From the NCBI RefSeq assembly GCF_001949145.1, contig NW_019091723.1:53104-117103 (forward strand): DNA of 64,000 nt, read 5' to 3'. The notes below the pieces were generated by a model. It saw only the letters and a list, made by a program, of their open reading frames with translations. It was not told where the DNA came from and did no database searches. Below are positions 51,801-62,333 of the stretch, piece after piece. Source of the stretch: Acanthaster planci. Its lineage: Eukaryota > Echinodermata > Asteroidea > Valvatida > Acanthasteridae. Position 1 is the first letter of the stretch. Each line of letters starts with the position of its first letter. Position numbers and translations under genes: made by a program.

Positions 51801-52663
51801 CATGTTTGTGATGTTTCGGCAACCTCTAGAGGGGGCTGTAACAGGTCAAAGATTTTTGGTACAGTGCCTACTTGGACACCATAATCATATGCACACGACA
51901 TCTTCACACATGTCTGGTTAAACCTGGTACAAATTTCAAAACTCCATGTGACTGTGTATTAATCGACCAGCATAGAGAATAAGAAACAGGTGTCATAATT
52001 GAATTCATTACAGACTTGGACAAGATATGTCATGTTTAATTTCCCATGAAGAATCGCCACGGACATGAACACTTAGGAGCATGCAGCATATCAGAAAGTT
52101 TACGTCAAAAGATTTATCCATTTGAAATGCTCCACACAACCACAACTAATATGCAATCTTTGAAGATCTCTCACACAAATTTGCCATCGTACTTGTGTCA
52201 TGACTTGTGGCTGTACAGGCATGTTGCTGTAACAGCCTATGAGCTACAGCAAAACCATGTACGTGTTTGTGTCTTCAGTAATCATGCATGAAGACAGTTA
52301 CCGTATTTGACTGGCCTTGAACACAAGATTTCTACAGGAAACACACACAACATGAAACACATGCCAACTGCGGGTACAGTCAAGGCGGAGTGATACGAAA
52401 AGATGAGTCACTTGAAGCAGGTTCATGACAGAAAGCTTGGATCCTGATGGTGAGTGACCTGATGGCGAATGACTACATGATGTGAACCTACTGCCGTCAT
52501 GCATTTTCTTGCAAACGTCCGAAAACACGTAATCATCTGGCTCAGCATGGTTCGAGTCTGGATGACAGTCAAATGATCTCACTGCAGTGTCTCAGAGTGG
52601 TAAACCAAACAGGAACTTTGCCCGTTAAAGTTCACTTTGCAAATGAAGAAAAAATGTTCGTTG

Positions 52664-52809
52664 TCATCTTTGCTTGGAGTGGGCCTCGAGGAGATGTCGT
52701 CTGTCCTTTGCCGCATTCTTCCTCCGTTTCCTGGCCAGGTACTTGGCCACTTTCCCACCTTTTTTTAGTTCCATGTAGCGATTTGCTAGCTCCATTTTCT
52801 TTCTTTCAG
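52664..52809 (-). CDS. RRP36: RRP36 exon 8, C-terminus
   Basis: Continues SERKKMELANRYMELKKGG, then KVAKYLARKRRKNAAKDRR and HLLEAHSKQR to TGA at 52664-52666. The KRRKNAAKDRRHL block is the conserved C-terminal end of the family. Confidence 0.95.
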
Positions 52810-55800
52810 CTGTTGGTGCAAGCAAAGGGAAATAGAAAATTGCAGCATGTCTACGCTCCGAAGTGAGTTGCAATTAAAGATGTACTGGCAACAAGCAGTG
52901 AGGTCATCTTCATCACAGGTCAAATCAAGTCAGTTGAAAGTACAATGACAAGTAACAGAGGTGAACAAGGACACAAGAATCTCTTTGTTACAATGGATCT
53001 GAATAGCTTTGAACCTGATCTAAGATTGAACTGCATGGATTCACGAGGCCTTGAGATAGACTTGGCTATAATACTGATCTCTGACAGTCGTAAAGTTGTG
53101 GCCCAAAACTATTCTAGTTTGAACATCCTTTCTTAACCCCTTCGCTACGGAGGACAGCTACTACCGCACCATACATACCGCACATACAGTCTATTCANNN
53201 NNNNNNNNNNNNNNNNNNNNNNNNNNNNNNNNNNNNNNNNNNNNNNNNNNNNNNNNNNNNNNNNNNNNNNNNNNNNNNNNNNNNNNNNNNNNNNNNNNNN
53301 NNNNNNNNNNNNNCAGTCGCGGTCAAAATAATGAGGGGTTAAGGACATTGATTCCATTTGAAGCCGAGTGGTACACACTGCACGTATACTAAAAGATTCT
53401 TGTATGGAATGTTGATATGTTCAAAGAAAGGTTGACAAAAGAGGTGGAGGACATGCTGTGAAACGTGATAAGGTGGGTTTCAAACTTGACATACAGTACT
53501 AACCCCTGGGCTGTACCAGTTTTGGGGAGGGCGGGAGAATCTGAAATTTGACATGACGTTGTATGTTAATGAAACTCAGCAGGACAACAGCAAGGATGCT
53601 TTGTTCTTTAAAATGCCATGATTTTGACAGGACAAGCTTCGTTTTCCCTGCCAAGGCCCCTTCTTAACCCTAACGGTGCTGAACCCAACAAGCTAATGCA
53701 GGATTTCAATAAGCCTACGCCTACTTACACTTCTTGACAAAGTATGGTTTCTTGCCCTGCTTCACCAACTCCTTCTCTTGCCTTTTGAGCTCCTTACTGA
53801 TCTCCTTCTCTCTCTGTTTTTTAATCCTCGCTTTTTCCTGTTCCTCCTGTGAAATAAATCACTTGTGTGTTGAAGGCTTTGTGTTCTTTCCAACTTAGAT
53901 TTTAATATCCATGATTTTAATAAATAAAGATTTTAATAATAATAAAGTATGCATTCTTTTAACTACAAACACTATTCTATGATAAAGTTTGCCCACAATA
54001 CTGACAGAAATAGAATGGAAAGCAACATATTGTAAGAAATTATAACACCAAGACGTTACACATGATAATAAGAACAGAATCTTACAGAGTGCCAATATTT
54101 TCTCAAAAGTGCAGACTACACTGGCTCAGGACATGACTTGTGGCTTGCGAAATGTACCAATATCAAAATGTTACTACAAACCATTCTTTGAAGTAATCTC
54201 AGTAGTTCCTCCTTCTTTTGCTCAGTTTTAGCCTGCTTAAGCTTTCTTTTCACTTCCTACAGGAACAAGTCCAAATAAACAGACAACATGCAGGGTTAAT
54301 TTGTGTATCAGACACCATTTCAGACTAGAGGACGTGGAAGTCCACGACAAATTTCCATGAAAGTTTCACAGAGGAATTGTCATCACATAAAGACACCTCA
54401 CGCTTCAATGGTTGCCTTTAGTTTTGTAAAGACAACAGAGCTATACATAAAACTAAGGTGCTCATGTTTCATTCTCTGCACAGAGAAAATTTGACGCTGT
54501 CCTGGGCGCAGACATTTTGAACCCATGTACATACTTGTAGAACACTAAAATCAGATAGATTGAATATCGAATAATGTATTCTCCATGCAACGCACAAGTA
54601 CAGCATATTCAAATGTCAGAGCGTCTTTTGAATGAGACGCACATGTACAGAGCAATGGTTTCTCTAATATTCGACCAAGGTCATCTGCTTTTGTATCCAT
54701 TTCTTTCGATGGCTATTGGCTGATTTTTGTTTATAGTACACTTTTCAATGTTGTGTGCTGTGATCAATCAGTTTGTAACTATGTCTCAACCTACAACCAG
54801 ACACTCCTTATTTACATGTACATAGTCTGTGACTGTGCTTACCTTTTTCTCTCGACTGTACACACCACCAAGGAATGCATAGTTGGAATCAAAAGCCTGC
54901 TCATTGAACTTTCCTGAAAGGTCATCAAAACGAGGATCCCTGCTCACCTAATGCAAAGGTTGAATGAAAAACAGTCAGCTATGCTGCACGCCTCGTCACA
55001 TCTAAAGACTAAATCTGGAGTTGTACAGTAAGTTTCTGGATGTTTCAAGCAAATATGGTACACAATCGTAAACATGTACACACACCAACAGTGACATACA
55101 GTCACAAAGAAGAAAGAAAACAAGTCTGGTTAACCACAAGTGATGTGACTACTACCAATCCCTTGCATATTACAGACTGCCTTAGACATGACTGACAGAA
55201 GGACATAATTTCAAACCTAGGAATGTCACAGTAATGTTTAAAATCTTAATTTAGGAAGACAGCATGTTCCACTCGTGCTCCTTACAGGAAAAGGTAAATT
55301 CTCAGTAACACACAGAGTTGACTTTCCACCGAGATATTTCACAAGAAAGAGATTCCAACTGGCTCTACCAAATGTAATAAGTACTTTTAAGCACTTCCTG
55401 CCGGGGATTCTGGATCCGGACACGTATGCTTTATATGCCTGGCTGGAGTCTCTGAACTCGAACAAAGGGAACTGGGTGTTGTAACAAAAGACCGTACTCT
55501 GAACAAAAGACCAGGCTGCTGGCCATTACCGACTTTTTCACTCTCAAAAGTGGAGATAATCCAGCCTTGTTTTGAAACAGTATACTACGGTTTGGGGCGT
55601 TTAGAGTGAGTGGATTACCACTGGGAACAAAAGCACTCCACCACCGCAGCGATGAGCCACGCAGCACCGCTGCACGCTAATCTGGCCCCTATTGAAAAGA
55701 GGTCAGCAGCGCACTGTGGCAGGTTTGTGAACAAAAGAAAGTTAGATAACACCGCACAATCTGGGGTCTTTTTACAAGGCTGAAGGCCTGGCTGAAATAC

Positions 55801-58800
55801 TAGATTTTGTCTGTCAGGCTAAAGTGGAGACCAGACAGTTCTTCATGTGGATGTAAGTGTCCAGTAAATGGTGACAGGAATTTTTAAGGAATTTCGAAAA
55901 TAGAACAAAAAGGTAAATATCCTGGACCAGCATCATCAACTTTGATAACTGCCCCGGCAGGAAGTAGTTAATGCTGCACTTACCTTCTGCTTCACAGGAA
56001 CAACATTTCTGACTCTTGATACTGGGATCTTAGAGGAAATTTCTTGAGGTCTACAGAGTGGACAAAAAAGTGAAAAGAACTATGATGCCTTGTATAATAA
56101 GTCCGAAAGTAAACCTTCAGCTCTGCTTGTCCATAGCAATACCTTCCAACAAAAACTAAGATATAACATCAATGTCCTGTCAAATATTGACAGTTTTTGT
56201 GGTCAAAGTCAGAAATTGGTGAAGGATAACACATACAGCTTGATATGTACATGTAAGACCTCACGTTTTCTCATGTTCAAACCAGTTCACATGCAACATT
56301 TAGGAATTCTGTGAATTGATCTGATATGCAGTGCACACAAAAGTTTGTTAACTGGGTACCATGTCACATGATCAACTACAAGGTCATATGACAGACTTTT
56401 GGCAGAATGCATGCCTGCCCGCTTTGTCTTTGACGGTTTTGTAAATTACAACCTGTTTTCTATGTCCTTCTCTCTGACCTATCACAAGAATATCGCCAAA
56501 GTCTGTAATTGTACCTATTTTTGTTGGCCCGTTTGAATTTCTTTTTTCTTGAGTCTTGTTCTGTGGGTTTGTTAGTCTCTCCTCTTCTACCACCAAACAA
56601 AGCTTTGTCATAACTGCAAAAACAACAAACAAATTTGCATAAATCACAATACTATGTGATATTGTTCCTTTTAAAAGTAGTTAGATCGTGAAAAAATTCT
56701 GTTAACTATTTGTAAACTCCATGGCATACACATGCTATTTTTGGAGATATTGTTTATCACCGACTTTAAGCCTAACCCCCTGTGTCTAACCCACAACCTT
56801 CACTCATGGCATCCTTCGCAATTAGTCATGCACTTTTGCCATTTACCCTCAATCCTCCAAAATCCTCCAAAACCACCTGAAGGATTTTGGAGGATTGAGG
56901 AGGGTTATGGTTAAGCAAATGAAATATGCATGCTGCAGTTTCACTGAACAGGTATCAGGCAGAGTTGTGAGTCACATTTACCACCATGAGTCAAATCATA
57001 AACCAATCACAAAGTTTTTTGCACAACTAATTAAAAGGATAAAGAAAGACTAACATTGTAGTTAAAACAATATATAACCAATATATATTAACAATATCTA
57101 ATCAATATATACATGTACAGTGGAACGCCACTATAATCAACACGACAGGGTCCACGCTAAATGTTGAGTATAGCGGATGTTCGGTATAGTAAAATTAACT
57201 GCCGAACGTTTTGTTGTCATGTTGAACAGCGCCCTCTCCTGTCTAACTGAAGTGCGCCCTCTTGTGATACCATGCTTTGCTGTTTTCCTGATGTTTTGAT
57301 GTTGCATTCACATTCAAGGTTTCTAAACTTGCAGCAGAAATGTGATGAAAGCAAAGATGTGTACTCAAGCACTATAGCCAGCAATGTGGCAGCTCCTTAA
57401 CCTCCTACCCAGAACTAAGTCTGGTGGCAAGAGGGGCAGGGAATCCAACGCCATTATTCCAGAAGAATTTTCCACTCTTCAAAATCAACTTGGGACAAGC
57501 TTGGCCACAAGGTCGGACATACTGGGCATAATTAAGTACGCCTAATTTTGGGGGCGTAATGAGAGACGCCATCACTACCAAGGAAGGGGGTTAACTACCA
57601 AAGCTCCAGCTGGCACAAGACCAAGTTCTTGTCGGTACAGATTGGCAAAAATGCTTGATAATGTCTGGGCTTACTGAGGCCCTCGGGTTCATCGTCAATA
57701 CCAACAAATCTGTAACCGCACCCTGTCAAAGAGATTAAATTTCTCAGGTTGTGCTAAATTTGACTCATATCACCGTTTCTCTACCTTCTGCTAAGGCCAG
57801 TCATGTTCTTGTCATGATAACAAAACTGCTTGCAGCAAACCTTCCAAAAATCCGGGTAGTTGCACAAGTAATAGGTCTACTGGTCTCTTGTGAGACAGTG
57901 GTACCTTATGGCCCTTTATTCAGAAGAGTCGTGGAAAATGAGAAAAATGCTGCCCTCTTAAAGCCAATGGTACTTTTGATTCGTCAATGACTTTGTCCAA
58001 CCTTGCCAAGATTTAAACTGGGGGAAAATCCATTTGCCACATGCTTCTGCACCCATTCATCGTGAGCCTCCGACATTTGTGATTGAAACTGATGCCTCAA
58101 ATGTTGGCTGGGTTGCTAACTTTAATGGGCAGATCATTGGCAGGAGATGGTCCGGTGAAGAGGCCACTCATCACATTAATTATTTGGAATTGCAGGCATG
58201 CTTTCTTGCCCTTCAGTCTTTCTTCACAAATGCCAAGATCATCATCGCGTCATCGGGGCGTTCAACCTACGACCAACAAAGCCGAGATACTCGGCTACAT
58301 GGGATGTGACTGTGATACTAAATTACCTCAAAGAACTTGGGCTGAATAACAGCCATTTCCTTAAGGACATGACGATGAAACTTGTCACACTTGTGTCCTT
58401 GGTTTCAGGACAGCGTTGTCAAATATTAGCATCCATGAGTTTAAGTAATGCTCATCCTACTGTCACTGGTGTGACCTTTGTAATTTCTGATTTGACTAAA
58501 ACCTGTAAAGCAGGCAAAGCCCCTCTTAGAGTGACTTATCCGCACGATGTGAAGCTTATCCGCACGATGTGAAGCTTATCCGCACGATGTGAAGCTTATC
58601 TACACGATGTGAAGCTTATCTACACGATGTGAAGCTTATCCGCACAATGTGAAGCTTATCCGCACGATGAGAAGCTCATCCGCGAGATGTGAAGCTTATC
58701 CGCACGATGATCTACTTTGTGTAATGTGTATTCTGAAAACTTATATACAACGGACACAGCCATTTCAAAAAAATTAACAATACTTATTTCTCAGTTATGT

Positions 58801-60236
58801 GTGGCCTGACAAGGTTGGAGGGGTTGAAACGATATCTTGGTGGATCAAATCCACTCTTAGGATGACGGGTATCGACACTGGGACCTTTAAGGCCCATAGC
58901 ACTCATTCTGCAGCCTGCAGTGCTGCGTTGCGTCATGGAATGCCGCTCGATGTCATTATGAAATCAGCTGGGTGGACGCAGCTTTTCACTTCTCACAAAA
59001 ATGCACTGAGGAATACCCACTTCAGGTGCAGTTGTATAGTGGGGAGACCATTTGTGTAACAATGGATCCTCTCAACTGCGAAAAAACATACCGGTGACAG
59101 GTGCAATCTCACGTAGGTCCTTCAGTTCTAGGTATAGACTCGGTAGAATTACAATTAAACTTCAATTATGTTATATGGCATTTTGTTTAACTTTTTAAAC
59201 AAACCAATATATAATAACAATATACAACCAATATCAATCATTGTTAGTACTAAATCTTGTCAGCAGGAAACAAAAGTGATAATGTGTCACTCCACTCACA
59301 TTTTGCTCCCTGCAAAGACCCTCAGACATTCTGTAATAAACAATGCGGTCTTTACTTACACTTTGGACCCAACTCTTTGCTGTAACTTCTGAAGATCTTC
59401 AAAGGGAACCTCTGAGAGTTCTGCAGAGTTGGACACATTCAATAAGACTGTCATAAAGATTTTCAGGTTAGAATACAGAGTATTTTTTTTTACAGTCTCT
59501 TAAAACAGTGACATAAAAAAGCAGAATCTATCCAAAAAACCTGTACTCCCGGTGTCTAGTAAAAACGCTGATTTCTTTCTCAAGAAAATGTTCAAATATT
59601 TCAGGTCATATTTCAGGTATCCATTTCAACATATGGAATGCTTTGATTTAAATCCTATCTGTACAATACCTTTCCTCATGAGATCCTTGAAATGGTGATG
59701 ACACATAACCAATAAATGTGATGAAAGTATCGGTGCATGTAGGCCCATAGTTCACCATGCAAGAACAAAAGTTGATTTTTGTAAATAGCAATGTGGACAA
59801 TTGATGATCATTTTCTTAGATTAGACAAACAGCACTTAGATTTCTGCAGGACAATCACCAATTTGTCTGACACTACATTTATTTTACAAAGGAGTCAAAT
59901 ATTGTTAGACTTTTCAAAAACTTTCGGATGCAAAGCTACATGTACTTGTATTTCCTTTCGTTATGGAGAAATTAAGAAATAAATTTGAGAACGACAGCCT
60001 TCTTTATAAGATTCACATTCACATTTTGTAAATTATAAGGATTCGTTGAAGCTTCTCTGATTGATAGATAGCATCCTAGACAAGATTAAATTAAATCTGG
60101 AGGAACCCGAGCATATCAGTTAGCAAGGAAGACTTCTTTCTTTACTCACCACTGTATCTTCTTCTGTTTCACTTTCTTGATCAACATCTTCCTCAGAATC
60201 TGAGGACGATGGGTCTTCAGTCGACTGCATCATCAT
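52664..60236 (-). CDS. RRP36: Ribosomal RNA processing protein 36 homologue, whole gene (8 exons)
   Basis: RRP36 is a nucleolar factor needed for early cleavages of pre-rRNA on the way to 18S rRNA and the small ribosomal subunit. I assembled eight exons (789 nt, 262 aa plus stop; the human protein is 259 aa). The N-terminus is acidic (DPSSSDSEEDVDQESETEED). It is followed by VPFEDLQKLQQRVGSKVY, then RPQEISSKIPVSR and the family signature SRDPRFDDLSGKFNEQAFD. A long charged coiled coil precedes KKPYFVKKSERKKMELA and the C-terminal basic block SRKRRRNAGKDRRHL-like (here ARKRRKNAAKDRRHL). All phases agree. Three consecutive ATGs preceded directly by an in-frame TAA fix the start region. An upstream non-coding exon is possible, because an acceptor-like TTTCAG lies at about 60269. 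Confidence 0.95.
53133..53342. mobile_element. TTAA-bounded repeat interrupted by an assembly gap
   Basis: The left end reads TTAACCCCTTCGCTACGG. The right end, read on the opposite strand, starts TTAACCCCTCATTATT. Short inverted ends with TTAA on both sides fit a piggyBac-type MITE. The middle is unknown because of the N run. It lies in the RRP36 intron between exons 8 and 7. Confidence 0.55.
53198..53313. other. Assembly gap (run of N)
   Basis: 116 unresolved bases inside a TTAA-bounded repeat. The true length is unknown. No coding exon appears to be affected. Confidence 0.99.
53729..53846 (-). CDS. RRP36: RRP36 exon 7
   Basis: Charged helix EEQEKARIKKQREKEISKEL, then a segment ending GKKPYFVKK. 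The GxxPYFxKKSE motif is split over this junction (phase 1, donor GTAAGT). Confidence 0.94.
54182..54256 (-). CDS. RRP36: RRP36 exon 6
   Basis: Exactly 25 codons: EVKRKLKQAKTEQKKEELLR, then LLQRM. It is coiled-coil sequence ending in the conserved LLQRM. The donor GTTTGT is weaker than its neighbours. Confidence 0.92.
54843..54947 (-). CDS. RRP36: RRP36 exon 5, family signature
   Basis: Exactly 35 codons, starting VSRDPRFDDLSGKFNEQAFD and ending GVYSREKK. The DPRFDDLSG motif is diagnostic of RRP36. Phase 0 before GTAAGC. Confidence 0.96.
55387..55971. mobile_element. TTAA-bounded non-autonomous DNA element, copy 2
   Basis: Starts TTAAGCACTTCCTGCCGGGG and ends CCCCGGCAGGAAGTAGTTAA: near-perfect 20-bp inverted termini with TTAA at each edge. 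The interior aligns in reverse orientation with 26863-27455, for example GCTAATCTGGCCCCTATTG here and its complement at about 27146. It sits beside RRP36 exon 4. Confidence 0.85.
55984..56050 (-). CDS. RRP36: RRP36 exon 4
   Basis: Reads RPQEISSKIPVSRVRNVVPV, then KQK. This matches the conserved RP-E-S-KIRV block of the family. Phase 0 before GTAAGT. A TTAA-bounded mobile element ends 13 bp beyond this donor. Confidence 0.93.
56515..56613 (-). CDS. RRP36: RRP36 exon 3
   Basis: Reads YDKALFGGRRGETNKPTEQD, then SRKKKFKRANKN. It is a basic segment weakly conserved in length with the human protein. Acceptor TTTTTGCAG, donor GTACAA, phase 2. Confidence 0.88.
56847..56900. repeat. Palindromic repeat
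   Basis: CCTCAATCCTCCAAAATCCT and its exact reverse complement surround a 14-nt loop. The same words occur at 8990-9035, 9680-9710 and 9877-9990, so it is a member of a dispersed family. RRP36 intron. Confidence 0.85.
57118..57199. mobile_element. Terminal fragment of a pogo/Tigger-like DNA transposon
   Basis: CAGTGGAACGCCACTATAAT, then CGACAGGGTCCACGCTAAAT and GTTGAGTATAGCGGATGTTC. This matches the general pattern of Tc1/mariner-pogo ends, in which CAGTGGAAC begins the element and a site is repeated in the subterminal region. No second end was found nearby. Confidence 0.55.
57609..59057 (+). pseudogene. Decayed DIRS-type (tyrosine recombinase) retrotransposon
   Basis: Plus-strand fragments occur in the order expected for a DIRS element. 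First is the end of a reverse transcriptase (LGFIVNTNKSVTAPCQR, then a frame break). Next come a thumb/connection segment with VSLPSAKASHVL, an RNase H-like region with ETDASNVGWVANFNGQI and HINYLELQACFLAL, and a tyrosine recombinase with KLVTLVSLVSGQRCQIL and FKAHSTHSAACSAALRHGMP. Stops and frameshifts separate the parts. In the recombinase box the usual HSTRSA reads HSTHSA, so a catalytic Arg is lost. It is inserted antisense in an RRP36 intron and is clearly dead. Confidence 0.82.
58534..58710. repeat. 20-bp minisatellite inside the DIRS remnant
   Basis: About nine copies of CTTATCCGCACGATGTGAAG with single-base variants (TACACG, CGCACA, CGCGAG). It separates the N- and C-terminal parts of the recombinase remnant, so it expanded after or during decay of the element. 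Confidence 0.95.
59360..59447 (-). CDS. RRP36: RRP36 exon 2
   Basis: Encodes ILLNVSNSAELSEVPFEDLQ, then KLQQRVGSK. An alternative acceptor 22 nt further in (CTCTGCAG) is out of phase with the first by one nucleotide and so would not preserve frame. The donor is AGT-GTAAGT, phase 2. Confidence 0.85.
60146..60236 (-). CDS. RRP36: RRP36 exon 1
   Basis: Starts with three Met codons right after a TAA, then QSTEDPSSSDSEEDVDQ. Two donors are possible. I chose A-GTAAAG (end of exon at 60146) because only that keeps frame with the next exon; the nearby GTG-GTGAGT does not. Confidence 0.82.
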
Positions 60237-61907
60237 TTAGGATGCCCTCAGCAGATTCACGGATTGAACTGAAATACATAACCACATACCACATAATATA
60301 TCGCTTTCTTCCTCGATAGCAATGCATCTCTTTGTCACTTAAAATAATGAACTGAGGCATAGGCTACTTCCAAGTCAGTTGTCTCTAGCTACACGCACAC
60401 GTACATATATACATTTGTAGGTCTAGAACTTCGTCCAGAGGACATATTCGGGGCCACTACGGACAATCCGTAGATATGGAAGTCCATTTCGGACATTGCC
60501 TCAGTAGGATGAATGAAGAAAGACATTTTAGCATGCACATTTAAGGGAATGCCTTCTCCAGACATTAGTGGTTAAACTAATTAACATCAAGAATCAACAT
60601 GACACAACGTGTCAAAAATCTGATGCACTTTGAGGCTTCAGTGAAAGTTATCATCACCAGGACTTTCACATTTCCTATTAAACAGCAGCAAGGATGAAAT
60701 CCCATCCAGATTCTGGCAGGAAAATGAACAGTTTCATAAAGAGTAGAGGCCGCCATCTTTCTTTTCTTGACCTGTCTCGTGAAAACAAGATGGCAGCTAC
60801 AGCAGTCAGGCTGTATGAGTGGCAGTGTACGCCGAAGTAGCTAAATACATGGCCTCTCCAAATGTACACTTATCGAGAGCCAAGCCTTCCACAACTGATG
60901 GGGTCTCCATAAACTTAACTACTGGACTTAACCTGAGATTCTAGGCACCCTTTTTTTAAAACTGGGCAGAACCTGAACAAAGGGCCATGCAAATTTGATA
61001 TAATAATATATAATAAAAAAAAATTGAACTCCCTGAGTGAACTGAGTACAACTAAAAGGAGTGTAACAAAAGGATATGTGGCTGACTGGACTAATCTACG
61101 TCCTCAGAGTGGGGAAACTGGGCAGATTGTACCATGTACATGTAAGTGTCTATGTATGAGAAGGTGGGCAATAGAGCTAGTACAATAAGAGGGGCCCACG
61201 AACTGATAAAAGGGCATGTACAGTGTTTTTCCATAAACATTATGAAGATTGATTAAAAGTATTTGAGGCAAATGTTTCTTTACATTTTGTCAGTTTATTG
61301 CAAGTCTGTATTTTTCTATTACAAAGACTTTACCTTTTGGGCTTGTGACACACAATGTACATGTATTAACCACCACTTGACAACAGTTTGACTTGGGCTT
61401 TGATGAAACCAAACAAACCAAGATTCAGGCTTATAATGAGCACGCATGCACGAGTGACAGAAGTCACTAAGTCTGAATGCACTGATGAAAATGGGATCGG
61501 GAACCAGACTATGGCCTTTCTTTTAACACGTGCTTGAGCCTGAGCTCAGGGGCGTTTTCAAAATGAGTGGATTAGGCTGATTCCAGCCATTTGATCTAGC
61601 ACTCAAACTGCATGCGAGGCTCTGACTAGAACCAGCGAAACTGAAAACCAAGCCTAACCCATTGGTTGGGAAATGCACTTAAGTCTCATACCGGTCACAC
61701 TCTGGCTACGAAGTACATTATTATGTGCAGACAGATTCTGGTGAACTCGCCTTGCTCTAGACACGTGTTTTGCGATCAAGTGTCGATTTATGTGGCATAC
61801 AAAGTGACCGACAGAGTCTATACTGAAAACTTCGTCTCAAATTGAAGTATTTATTTTCCGATGAATTTGTGGACCTTTTTCTGTTTTTTTACTGCATTTT
61901 TCAAAAA

Positions 61908-62333
61908 TGCAATACACACACTGAGCGATAAGATACTACATGTACTAATGGGCTCTTCCAAAACTTTGGCCAAAACTTGGCAGCAACTTAGATGTCTCGA
62001 TGTGGAACAGCCGTCAAGATGATGAGAGGTCAAGTGACGTATTGTTCAACAACATTATTTTAAAGATGGCGACTGAGAGAGTGAGCCTGTTAGATTGAAT
62101 GGATAAAGGCAAACAGACTGGAAAATACCTCAATAACGTGAGTGAAATCATTCAATAAATGGTTTTTGGAAAGCGGAAAGGTCAAGGATCATGTTCGTGT
62201 GCAAAAGAAATTGCGCCCACGATGATAAGTGGGTGCGCTGGAAATGTTCAGTATACCGACACGAAATTGCGCATACGGATGTGTGGCTAAGGATGGATCG
62301 GGAGTGAGAGTCCTTGCCACACTATTGGGGCTA
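61908..62333. mobile_element. Diverged, end-truncated relative of the hAT MITE
   Basis: Aligns with 41218-41628 over about 420 bp in the same orientation, for example ACCTCAATAACGTGAGTGAA and GCGCCCACGATGATAAGTGG in both. Its right end is ATTGGGGCTA, but the left TIR is missing and no target duplication can be seen. Confidence 0.88.

Noticed and set aside
60745-60830. Short plus-strand frame starting ATGGCAGCTACAGCAGTC
   Set aside because: It ends after 16 codons without a donor. It looks like a YY1-type ATGGC site near a promoter, not a gene.
61908-62333. Segmental duplication of the 41-kb region
   Set aside because: The similarity stops at the MITE terminus, so it is a repeat-family member and not a duplication of flanking sequence.
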